This document shows, piece by piece, positions 1-8,378 of a DNA stretch of 64,000 bases (position 1 is the first letter of the stretch; each line of letters opens with the position of its first letter). The stretch is from Roseovarius halotolerans (GTDB lineage: Bacteria; Pseudomonadota; Alphaproteobacteria; Rhodobacterales; Rhodobacteraceae): positions 310,001-374,000 of the forward strand of contig NZ_FWFU01000003.1 of the NCBI RefSeq assembly GCF_900172255.1, written 5' to 3'. Both the position numbers and the translations under genes were made by a program. Under the pieces are notes generated by a model. That model worked only from the letters and a program-made list of their open reading frames with translations, did no database searches and had not been told where the DNA came from.

Positions 1-886
1 TCGACAGGCTTCGCGCCACATACACTGTGCCGGTGACCGCCATGCTATCCTGATCCCATTCCGGATCGAGCCGCCCAAACCCGGCCCTTTCGACGATCCG
101 TGCGGTCTTGTCTGCTGCGAGCGCTTTGCGAAATGACGACGACAGAGGATCGTTCTCCATTCCATTGGAGAATATTATCCTCAAACGGTGATCAGGCTTG
201 CCGCTTCGTCGCGACAGTTCTGTTTTTTCGGCGACATAGACCAGGAGGCCGCGATGAATGAAGAAATCGCCTTCATAGACCGTGATCTCAACATTGTCCT
301 GAACCGGGAGAACCTTTCGATCTCCGGACTCGAGCTTCGACTGCATCTCGGCAAAGCCGTCTTCGAAGTGTTCGAAATCCGGGCACGGGAACATGTCAGC
401 CCGGTGGTCAGGCAACTGACGCTCTGAGGCCGGCGTCACGTTTCGGATGTTGAGAACCGCGTCATGCACGTCCAAGTCATCATCGCCGAAGATGTCGTCG
501 AGGCTTGCCGGAACTTCCTCGTCGGCAACTTCTTCGCGCCAATCGGGCTCAGGAACAGCCGGAGACTCCGTTTCGGGAATGGTTGCGATCGATACCACTG
601 GATGGCCATGCCCAAGCAGCCGGTTCCGGTCTGCCGCCATCATCGCAGCCGATGGACTGGTCCGAATTGACCGCCAGATTGTCCCGAGTTTCATCTCCTC
701 GAGGTCCAAGCTGTTGTCGTCCGGAATCCGACCGTTCGACTCGTAGAAAGCATTCACCTGCGAGACGATCTCGGCGTTTCGAGCATCTGGTGTTGCCGCC
801 GCGCCGCGGTTTGTTTCCTTAATGTCGAGAAGCCCGAATTCATCCGGCTCTTCGAAGATTTCATCGAGAGATCGATAGCGCGGCAT
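1..886 (-). CDS. Partial protein, probable GIY-YIG-type nuclease (runs off the left edge)
   Basis: An uninterrupted reading frame starts at the ATG at 886 and continues past base 1, so only the first 295 codons are visible. It begins MPRYRSLDEIFEEPDEFG and is rich in Asp/Glu. The start lies 5 bp after the stop of the helicase gene, which argues for one operon with it and the methyltransferase. The last visible residues (GTVYVARSLS) resemble the beginning of a GIY-YIG-type nuclease domain, where a G-x-VYV strand opens the fold. That resemblance and the family assignment come from memory of similar helicase/methyltransferase/GIY-YIG gene sets; the catalytic Arg and Glu lie outside the window. 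If correct, this would be the nuclease of the module, since neither neighbour shows an obvious nuclease domain. Being a real gene is well supported; the function is not. Confidence 0.55.
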   Translation of the reverse strand, partial: MPRYRSLDEIFEEPDEFGLLDIKETNRGAAATPDARNAEIVSQVNAFYESNGRIPDDNSLDLEEMKLGTIWRSIRTSPSAAMMAADRNRLLGHGHPVVSIATIPETESPAVPEPDWREEVADEEVPASLDDIFGDDDLDVHDAVLNIRNVTPASERQLPDHRADMFPCPDFEHFEDGFAEMQSKLESGDRKVLPVQDNVEITVYEGDFFIHRGLLVYVAEKTELSRRSGKPDHRLRIIFSNGMENDPLSSSFRKALAADKTARIVERAGFGRLDPEWDQDSMAVTGTVYVARSLS

Positions 887-891
887 GTGGC

Positions 892-2952
892 TCAGGTTCC
901 CGACTGAGCCGCTCGCTGGCGTTCGGCCTTCTTCGTCTTGATGTATGCATGAGCTTCCGCGAGGCGCTTCTCCAATGGATCCGATGAATGCGGGTTGGGT
1001 TCGCGGCCTTCCTGCGCCCGAAACCGCTTAATGCGTGGCCACAGTGTCAGCGCTTCCTTTTCGCTCATCTGAATGCGCTGCGAGATCATCGCGTCCTGGA
1101 TGGTTTTCAGGAGTGGCGTGTCGAACGCGCGCGAGGCGACGTCGAAACCTTCCTTGAATGGGTTCACGCTGTCGATCAGATCGATATCCAATTCACGAAC
1201 ATTGACGAACCGCTTCACCATGTTCATCAGGGACAGGTTTTCTGACGGCTCAGCGTCGTACTCTTCGCCCTCTTCAGCAAACCCGCCTTCTTGCGACGCG
1301 CGTTTCGCCATGCCGATCAGGTTCATCCGCGCCGCGAGGTCCTGGCGCACGGATTCCGTTTCGTCGTCGGACAGGTTTTCGTAGGTCGTCTCGATGATAT
1401 CCGTCAGCACCATCTGAGTGGCGACTTCCGGGGCCACATCATCCGCGACAACGCGCCGGTCCATGGCTTGGCAAGCCTTGGCCACGAGTTCGTTCATGTC
1501 GTTTTCGACAATCGCACGGGCGCGGGCCGTAGGCGGCTCCATCAAGCCCTTGATCCCGATATGCACAGTGCCGTCTTTCATCGTTTCCACAGGCGCGCGG
1601 ATATCCCCGTCTTCTCGGCGATAGAATTTGAAGTTGGGCGCCAGCACCTGCTCCATCAGCATCGCGCCCGAAATTGCCTTGAGCATGTCGTTGACCGCGT
1701 CGGCGACGACTGTTGTTTCCACACCGGGCTCTGCGACCAGGTTGGTGAACTGGGCGTGGGGCTTGCCAGGTGCATCGCGGGTGGCCCGGCCGATGATCTG
1801 GACGATCTCCGTCAGCGAATTGCGATAGCCGATGGTCAGTGCATGTTCGCACCACGGCCAATCAAACCCCTCCTTGGCCATTCCTAGCGCAATGATGATG
1901 TCGACCTTGGCTCGATCCGCCGCGTCGTCCCGCTTGCCATCGGGGCCCTTCGCCTCTGCCTGCAACGCGGCCTTGATGCCGTCGCGCCCGTCGCCGTCGT
2001 CCACGAGATCGGCGATCTTCAGAACCTTGCCGTCCGAGGCGCGTTTCACCAGATCAAAGCCGGTGTCCGGGTCACGGCCGACGTGTTCGCCGATCGCGCC
2101 CATGATCAGCCCAACCTCGTCGTGCTTTTCGCCGAACGCTTCAGCAGACCCGCGATGCGGGATGTGGATGATCGTTTTCCGGTCGGTGTCGAGCACATCG
2201 GGGATCGCCGAGACATACCGCCCCCGATAGAACGAATAGGAAATCCCCAGCGACTTCAGGTGCTCGTATCCCTCTAGCTGCTCATAGTAGCTGTAGGTTA
2301 TGGACTTGAAACGCGCCTCATCCTCGGGGCGCAGGACCGGCACGCTGTCGCCCCGGAAATAGGACCCGGTCATCGCCATCATGTGGGCTTTCTCGCGGGC
2401 AAGCAATTTGCGGAGGATCTCGCCCAGACGGTTGTCATCCGCCGCTGCAACGTGATGGAACTCATCGACTGCGATCAGAAAATCGTCGAACGCCTCCACC
2501 CCGCGCGCCTTCTCAATCGCGTCGAAGGCAAAGCGGAACGTCGCATGGGTGCAGACGATCACGCGGGCGTCGCTATCCATGAAGGCTTCGAACGCCTTCA
2601 CTTTCTGGGACTTCGCCATGCCATCTTCGCCAGACAGACAAAGGTTCCATTGCGGCTCCACGTCCCAATCGGCCCAGAAGCCGTACGCGGTCAGGTCGGT
2701 CGAGCGGAATGAACTGCCGATAGAGGTTTCGGGCACCGCCACAACCACCTTCTTCACGCCCTGGTTTTCGAGCTTGTCGAGCGCCAGGAACATCAAGGCA
2801 CGGGACTTGCCCGCTGCCGGTGGCGCCTTCAACAGCAGGAACTGCGCGGCGCGCGCCTCATAGACGCGGGCCTGCATCGGGCGCTGGCCGAGGCTGTTTG
2901 TCTTGGAGTCCGCGCCGGAATGGCCATAGGTCATACGCACAAGATCAACCAT
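892..2952 (-). CDS. SF2 (DEAD/DEAH-like) helicase of a restriction-like module
   Basis: A 686-aa ATP-dependent nucleic-acid helicase or translocase. Near residues 43-51 is a Walker A motif (APPAAGKS), followed by a DEFH motif II in VDEFHHVAA, a motif III-like MTGSYF, and a motif VI-like QIIGRATRD near the middle of the protein. This matches the two RecA-like lobes of superfamily 2 enzymes related to type III/type I restriction subunits. The C-terminal 250 residues are charged and I recognise no nuclease motif in them. Its ATG at 2952 abuts the methyltransferase stop (TAAATG), so translation is probably coupled. It likely acts with the methyltransferase and the downstream gene at 886 in DNA restriction; that role is inferred from gene order. 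The helicase identity is firm. Confidence 0.85.
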   Translation of the reverse strand: MVDLVRMTYGHSGADSKTNSLGQRPMQARVYEARAAQFLLLKAPPAAGKSRALMFLALDKLENQGVKKVVVAVPETSIGSSFRSTDLTAYGFWADWDVEPQWNLCLSGEDGMAKSQKVKAFEAFMDSDARVIVCTHATFRFAFDAIEKARGVEAFDDFLIAVDEFHHVAAADDNRLGEILRKLLAREKAHMMAMTGSYFRGDSVPVLRPEDEARFKSITYSYYEQLEGYEHLKSLGISYSFYRGRYVSAIPDVLDTDRKTIIHIPHRGSAEAFGEKHDEVGLIMGAIGEHVGRDPDTGFDLVKRASDGKVLKIADLVDDGDGRDGIKAALQAEAKGPDGKRDDAADRAKVDIIIALGMAKEGFDWPWCEHALTIGYRNSLTEIVQIIGRATRDAPGKPHAQFTNLVAEPGVETTVVADAVNDMLKAISGAMLMEQVLAPNFKFYRREDGDIRAPVETMKDGTVHIGIKGLMEPPTARARAIVENDMNELVAKACQAMDRRVVADDVAPEVATQMVLTDIIETTYENLSDDETESVRQDLAARMNLIGMAKRASQEGGFAEEGEEYDAEPSENLSLMNMVKRFVNVRELDIDLIDSVNPFKEGFDVASRAFDTPLLKTIQDAMISQRIQMSEKEALTLWPRIKRFRAQEGREPNPHSSDPLEKRLAEAHAYIKTKKAERQRAAQSGT

Positions 2953-5640
2953 TTACGCGGCCTCTTCCTTCTTCAGCTTTTCGATCCGGGCAGCATAGAG
3001 CTTGAACAGCCGCTCGAGCCGTTCGGTATCGTTGCGAAACGGACGCCCGATATACATCGTCTCGAGCAATTCGTCATTCTGGCGGTGAACCTCGCGCAAG
3101 TCGTCCGGCATGTCGTCGGGATCGTACAGCTGCGCAATGGTCTTGGGGTGGTGCATGTATCGCGTCTTGAGGATCGCGCGTGCGGACGCGTTGAGTGCCT
3201 CCATCTGATCCTCTGTGAAGCGAGGCACCGGAAATGTATTCCAACCCAAATCATTCGAGTACCGGTAGTCCTCTTTCAGTTGGCCACATATTGCAGCAAT
3301 CCATGAAAAGTGTAGTCGCGAAGCGATTAGGGCGAGACACCATTCGGGTGCGTCATAAATCGCAAATGCTTGTCCAGACATTATCGCGTCAGCGCCTTCT
3401 ATACCGCAAGGAAGATAATGACGGCGCTGAGACGTCATTATCGACACAAAAAGAGTATGACGTGATGCAACCTTCATCTCTCGCATTTGATGAGGTCGCG
3501 ATGCCAGTGCTCTGTTTCCCTCGTCAGGTCTTTTTGCCCTCCAGTCTCGGTTGGTTTCGACTCGTCGTCTGATCTCGGGAATACGCATTGCAGCGTCGAG
3601 GTCGGCATCTTCGATCCATAGACAATATCTAGATTTTCCGTTGTTTAGTTCCTTTGAGCCAAGATAGCGGCGAATGAATCTTTCAGCTTCGGGATAGTCT
3701 TCCAAGACTTTCTCATATTGGGCTGGTGACAGAATTAGGTTGCCGTCATCATTTGCTTTGTTGCCAAGATCCATCTCTGGCACGAACGACGCGAGGGGCT
3801 TGCTCCTCGGCGACACATAAATTGTCTCTCCTTCCGTAAAATAGGCTGTAATGTTGGAGACTTCCTTCTGAACGTCCTCTGTGAAGAGAAATTTTGGTCT
3901 CTTTGACAAGTTCCGCAAGCCAACAACCACACAATAAACGGATGCATTCTTTGCGGCATTATTTGCCCACTTGAACGATGTCCTAACAAATGAGAACTCT
4001 ACGCCATATTTATGCACCAGAGGCCAAAGTACAGGAGCTTGGCGGCCTTGCCCGACTGAGTTCGTTCCGACCAAGGCCAACTCTGCTTTTTTCGCTTGGC
4101 AGTACTTCGCGCCCAAGAGGAACCATGCGCCAACAAAGTCGATGTACCCGAACTTGACTCCACTTTCGCCAAAGACAGACTCCATGTCTGCTTTCTGGTC
4201 GTCGGTGAGCTTCCCTTTTCCGATGTAGGGCGGATTGCCAACTATATAGACCTCTTCTTCCTCCCTCGGCGGCGGACACACCGCTTCCCAATCCAATCGC
4301 AGCGCATTGTCGCAAACGATGTTCCCACCGTCCCGCAGGGGCAACGCCGGGGCTGTGTTCCCGAACATTTCGCCGAAGCGCGCATTGGCCTGATACTCGG
4401 CAATGAACAGCGCCAGCTTGGCCGTCTCCGCTGCGAAATCCGTGATCTCAATGCCGTAGAAATTCGCCAGCCGCACGCCAGAGAACATCTGCGCCGATGC
4501 CCCGCCATCCAGCCGCGCCAGACGCTCCAGCACGCGCATCTCGCGCGCACGAAGTTCCCGATAGGCAACGACGAGGAAGTTGCCCGATCCGCAGGCCGGG
4601 TCGAACACCCGTATCCCCTCGATCCGTTTGAGCACCCGCGCCAGCCCCTTGCGGCTATCGCCAGCCTTTTCGATCTGCTCATCCAGATCATCCAGGAACA
4701 GCGGCCCCAGCACCTTGAGGATGTTCGGCACCGAAGTGTAGTGCATCCCCAGTTCGGACCGTTTGTCCGGATCGGCGACCGACTGGATCATGGACCCGAA
4801 GATGTCCGGGTTGATCTCTTGCCAATCGAGCTGGCAGGCGTCCTGAAGGTAGCGATAGGCCCCGCGGTCGAATTTCGGCACATCCAGTGCATCGGCGAAC
4901 AGCCCGCCGTTCACATAGGGAAAGGCATCGGCCCAAGCCGGCAGGTTCTGACGCTGGCCCCTTGGCAGGTTCATCGCGGCGAAGGCCGACGCGATGCAGG
5001 ACTGCGCCTCCTCCCCCTTGTCGCCCGCATGGGTGAAGATGAGACGCGAAAACAGGTTGTTATCAAAGATACCCACGTCTTCCGCAAACATGCAGAAGAT
5101 CAACCGCGTCATCAGCTGGTTCAGGTCATGCCGACGTTCCGGTGTCTTCCAGTCGGGGTTCTTCTTGAGAAGCGCATCATAGAGCTTGGCAAGTCGACCC
5201 GCCGCCTTGACGTCGACCTCGTTTTCCTCCGCCGCCTTGTAGCGGGACATCCCAGCCGCTGGCAGGAAGAATCCGAAGTGATGATGCAGGTCGGCGAACT
5301 TGATGTGCAAGCTGTCGCCCGAAGCGACATGTTCGGCGGACAGGTCAACACCGTCAGTTGCCAGAAGGATCGCCGGTTTGTGGTTGGTGGTCTTCTTGTC
5401 CGACCGGATCATCGACAGGCCCTGGTCCACCGCGCCCGTGTCGGTGACCATGGCATAGAACTTGCGGTTCATCAGGACCGCGCCGGGCACCTTCGATTTG
5501 TTGATTGTCCCACTGCGTAGCTTTGAAACCGTGGCTTGCGGACTTCCCATGGCGGCAGCGAACGCAAACGCGAACTCGCCGCCGTCGAACGGGCGGCTTG
5601 CGATTTCTTCCAAGGCGTCTGCGATTTCTGTCGGGTTCAT
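2953..5640 (-). CDS. MmeI-like class I DNA N6-adenine methyltransferase
   Basis: An 895-aa SAM-dependent DNA methyltransferase. Motif I appears as FDPACGSGNF and motif IV as NPPYIGKG, the NPPY signature of N6-adenine methylation. The order, with a helical FADLHHHFGFFLPAAG-type segment before the SAM domain and a target-recognition region after it, fits the MmeI-like family. Members that are complete type IIG enzymes carry a PD-ExK nuclease at the N-terminus; here the first ~120 residues show no clear PD-ExK motif, so the nuclease may be supplied in trans by the gene at 1-886. The section at about 3240-4230, covering the probable target-recognition domain, is visibly more AT-rich than both flanks, suggesting domain exchange. 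First gene of the methyltransferase-helicase-nuclease operon. Methyltransferase call firm, partnership inferred. Confidence 0.88.
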   Translation of the reverse strand: MNPTEIADALEEIASRPFDGGEFAFAFAAAMGSPQATVSKLRSGTINKSKVPGAVLMNRKFYAMVTDTGAVDQGLSMIRSDKKTTNHKPAILLATDGVDLSAEHVASGDSLHIKFADLHHHFGFFLPAAGMSRYKAAEENEVDVKAAGRLAKLYDALLKKNPDWKTPERRHDLNQLMTRLIFCMFAEDVGIFDNNLFSRLIFTHAGDKGEEAQSCIASAFAAMNLPRGQRQNLPAWADAFPYVNGGLFADALDVPKFDRGAYRYLQDACQLDWQEINPDIFGSMIQSVADPDKRSELGMHYTSVPNILKVLGPLFLDDLDEQIEKAGDSRKGLARVLKRIEGIRVFDPACGSGNFLVVAYRELRAREMRVLERLARLDGGASAQMFSGVRLANFYGIEITDFAAETAKLALFIAEYQANARFGEMFGNTAPALPLRDGGNIVCDNALRLDWEAVCPPPREEEEVYIVGNPPYIGKGKLTDDQKADMESVFGESGVKFGYIDFVGAWFLLGAKYCQAKKAELALVGTNSVGQGRQAPVLWPLVHKYGVEFSFVRTSFKWANNAAKNASVYCVVVGLRNLSKRPKFLFTEDVQKEVSNITAYFTEGETIYVSPRSKPLASFVPEMDLGNKANDDGNLILSPAQYEKVLEDYPEAERFIRRYLGSKELNNGKSRYCLWIEDADLDAAMRIPEIRRRVETNRDWRAKRPDEGNRALASRPHQMREMKVASRHTLFVSIMTSQRRHYLPCGIEGADAIMSGQAFAIYDAPEWCLALIASRLHFSWIAAICGQLKEDYRYSNDLGWNTFPVPRFTEDQMEALNASARAILKTRYMHHPKTIAQLYDPDDMPDDLREVHRQNDELLETMYIGRPFRNDTERLERLFKLYAARIEKLKKEEAA

Positions 5641-5907
5641 TTAGGGTCCGTCGGTAAACTCATACGAATGCTACAGAAATTTTGGGACGATGACGATAGC
5701 GACTATGCCTGAAAGCGCCCAATTGGGCCGTCTTCAATGAGATGACGTGCGTTGGTACCACGGCACCAATTTAGCCGATCGTGAAATTAATGGCGATTTT
5801 GGTCCAGCTAGAACTCGGCAGCAACCGCCTGCAATGTCGCAAATGGGTGATCGGCACACTGGCCTGGAGGTTAATCTTAACGAAGTGACTTCTTTAATCG
5901 GCCGGAC

Positions 5908-6825
5908 ATGACATCGATCACCACAGCCCCTTCCACTGCGGATGCCCACAAGTACGGTGTGCTCTTCGTTTTTGCGGCGGGTGTGCTGTGGTCGACGGTC
6001 GGCCTCGGTATTCGCCTGATCGAAGACGCCGTCGTGTGGCAGATACTGCTCTACCGGTCGATCAGCCTGTCGCTGTTTCTCTACGTGCTCATCCGCGTGC
6101 GGTCTGGCGAAAGCCCATTTGTTCAGATCCGCCGCATCGGCGCCCCTGCCGTGATTGCAGGGCTTTCACTGGTCGCGGCTTATTCAGGCGGTATCTACGC
6201 GATCCAGAACACCTCGGTCGCAAATGCCATGCTTCTGTTTGCGACAGCACCGTTTATGGCTGCGGTGCTCGGATGGATTGTGCTGCGAGAACCTGTCCGC
6301 GCCGCAACCTGGATAGCGATTGCCGTCGCAATCGGCGGGATCGGGATCATGGTCGCCGACAAGTCCGGAAGCGTCGCGCTGAAAGGCAGCCTCGCCGCGC
6401 TTGGATCGGCATTCGGTTTTGCTGTCTTCACCGTGGCTTTGCGATGGGGACGCACAGGCGAAATGCTGCCCGCGGTTTTCCTGTCGGGCCTCTTCGCGAT
6501 CGTAATCACTTCGGCCATTTGCTTGGGCCTCGGCCTCTCCTTCGTGTTGAGCCCCAGTGATGGCGGAATTGCGATGGGCATGGGCGTGTTCCAGGTCGGG
6601 GCAGGTCTGATCCTCTACACGTTGGGATCGCGTAGCCTACCCGCTGCAGAGCTTGCCCTGCTGTCCTTAGCCGAAGTCCTGCTCGGCCCACTCTGGGTCT
6701 GGATGTTTCTGGGAGAAACCGCGACTGCGAACACACTGATCGGAGGTGCGGTTCTGCTCGTGGCTATTGCTGGCAATGCGCTTTCGGGCAAGCGAATAAA
6801 ACCACCGCCAATCACGGCTCCTTAG
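5908..6825 (+). CDS. EamA/DMT-superfamily inner-membrane transporter
   Basis: A 305-aa hydrophobic protein with about ten predicted membrane segments in two similar halves, as in the drug/metabolite transporter superfamily. The first half contains GVLWSTVGLGIRLI and the repeat boundary falls near residue 150. The C-terminal motif LAEVLLGPLWVWMFLGE is the classic EamA signature, in which an E/P-containing helix precedes the LGE turn. It would export a small metabolite or amino acid, but the substrate cannot be read from sequence. It is alone on the plus strand between two minus-strand defence modules. A 12-bp palindrome GCCCAATTGGGC at 5717-5728 lies in the 267-bp upstream gap. The family is confident; the connection to its neighbours is probably incidental. 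Confidence 0.85.
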   Translation: MTSITTAPSTADAHKYGVLFVFAAGVLWSTVGLGIRLIEDAVVWQILLYRSISLSLFLYVLIRVRSGESPFVQIRRIGAPAVIAGLSLVAAYSGGIYAIQNTSVANAMLLFATAPFMAAVLGWIVLREPVRAATWIAIAVAIGGIGIMVADKSGSVALKGSLAALGSAFGFAVFTVALRWGRTGEMLPAVFLSGLFAIVITSAICLGLGLSFVLSPSDGGIAMGMGVFQVGAGLILYTLGSRSLPAAELALLSLAEVLLGPLWVWMFLGETATANTLIGGAVLLVAIAGNALSGKRIKPPPITAP

Positions 6826-6971
6826 AACCGCAACCTACGGCCCATTCCCGACATTTGTCGATGTGACCGATACCGCGCCGCAGCGTCACCTGGACCAGTC
6901 ATTTGTGCATCGCGCAGTAATTTCAAGAAGCGAACACAGACAGCGCGGACGAAGCGGAATTTACTGACTGG

Positions 6972-8378
6972 CTAAGTGGCTGGCAAATACTGAGATGTTG
7001 AGCATACGACAACTCTCTTCGCCCCTCGGGTGAGCGCAACATACAAGTTCTTGGCATTCATTTCATGTGTATCAACAATCACGACCTGATCGGCTTCCAG
7101 GCCCTTTACCAAAAGCGTGCTGCCGACAGATTTTTTTCCAAGGGCACGGCTATGGAAGCGCCGCTCCTCTCGAGCCTTGAGCACCATATCCGCAAAATCG
7201 TTTGCGCTTGCAGATGCGTGAAGTGCTTTCAGAAGGTTTCTAAACACTTCTTCTCTAAAGGCCGACACACCGGACTGATTGCTCAGAGCTGACAAGAGGG
7301 CCGCCGCCTTTTGAGGGGTCTTATCCGCGTCGAAACTCAGTGCCGCCATTTCTTGAGCTGTGGCTGGCTTTCGGTTCGTGCCTGCCTTGAGTGACGCAAT
7401 TCTCGTTATCATTTCGGTCGCGCTTATTCCGCGAAGAACGCTTGCGGCTTCATTGAGCAATTCTGCGGTGGCGTTGGTTGAAGAAAAATCGAAACGCCGA
7501 GCAAAAGAAACTAGGTCTGTAAGGTCAGCGTTCTCTACGACTGACGCACCTTTTGTAAACTGAGCAATTTGTTGTTGCCTCTGACGATTGCGGCTGCTGC
7601 AAATAATCAGCGAACTCTCGATGCCCTTTGGCATACCATGTGTTGCTGCAAGAATCTTTCCAAAATCCTGGTCGCCCGCAACGGGAACCCATTCCAATTC
7701 TGATGGAGCCGTAGAGAGGTCAATTTGGCCACCGCTCAGAAGTGTTGGTCGCAAGTCCAGCAGCCACTGGCCCAATAATCCCGCCCCTGCGAGGTTCCAG
7801 CGCCACGGTGTAGATAACTCACTTACCAACGGAAAATCCTGAAGCACTTCAGTGTTCCAGTCTACCTGTGTGTCCCCGAAATCGAATATTCCTTGAAGGA
7901 CATCGCCGAAAATGCAAGTCGGCAGCACTCTCGCAAGTTCACATACAATTCGGTGCTGGGCGCTCAGGCAATCCTGGTATTCATCGACTAGCAACCGAGA
8001 GTAGTTTGCTGCAAGAAGGTTGTCGATATGGCGTCCTTGTAGCAAACAGAGCGCAGCCTGCTTGATAGCTGGATAGTCAGTTTCTGGTCTGGACAGCTCC
8101 AAAATGGATGGGTCTGCGGCACTTCTCAATGGAAACATGCCGACCAGTCTCATAGCCCACCCGTCAATGGTTGCGAGACGATAGCTAGATCGAGGAACTG
8201 CACCCTTGTCCAGCCTCTGCCGAAGCGCCGCTACGGCCGCATTCGTATGAGTCAGAACGAGGATTGGTTTCTCAGTTTTACAGCGCTTTAAACTTTCTGA
8301 AATTAGGTGCGTTTTCCCGCATCCAGCGGGAGCCTGTATACATCCTCTTGATATCTGGAGAGGATCAGGTTCGGTCAT
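6972..8378 (-). CDS. gajB: GajB, UvrD/Rep-like helicase of a Gabija system
   Basis: A 468-aa superfamily 1 helicase-like protein. Walker A is at residues 16-23 (APAGCGKT), motif II at 131-136 (VDEYQD), motif III follows as FGDVLQGIF, and a motif VI-like VALTRGAKR sits near the C-terminus. Size and layout match GajB, normally about 490 residues. It starts at the ATG at 8378, 14 bp inside the end of gajA, so the two are co-translated. In known Gabija systems GajB joins a GajA tetramer and senses DNA ends or nucleotide depletion during phage infection, licensing DNA cleavage. Both Gabija genes are lower in G+C than the adjoining transfer genes (31 of 60 bases at 7081-7140 against 39 of 60 at 10741-10800), consistent with recent acquisition. 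Confidence 0.88.
   Translation of the reverse strand: MTEPDPLQISRGCIQAPAGCGKTHLISESLKRCKTEKPILVLTHTNAAVAALRQRLDKGAVPRSSYRLATIDGWAMRLVGMFPLRSAADPSILELSRPETDYPAIKQAALCLLQGRHIDNLLAANYSRLLVDEYQDCLSAQHRIVCELARVLPTCIFGDVLQGIFDFGDTQVDWNTEVLQDFPLVSELSTPWRWNLAGAGLLGQWLLDLRPTLLSGGQIDLSTAPSELEWVPVAGDQDFGKILAATHGMPKGIESSLIICSSRNRQRQQQIAQFTKGASVVENADLTDLVSFARRFDFSSTNATAELLNEAASVLRGISATEMITRIASLKAGTNRKPATAQEMAALSFDADKTPQKAAALLSALSNQSGVSAFREEVFRNLLKALHASASANDFADMVLKAREERRFHSRALGKKSVGSTLLVKGLEADQVVIVDTHEMNAKNLYVALTRGAKRVVVCSTSQYLPAT

Noticed and set aside
4096-5520. 474-codon open frame on the plus strand
   Set aside because: It is antisense to the methyltransferase gene, has shadow composition (Arg/His/Pro-rich) and no ribosome-binding site; conserved motifs are on the minus strand.
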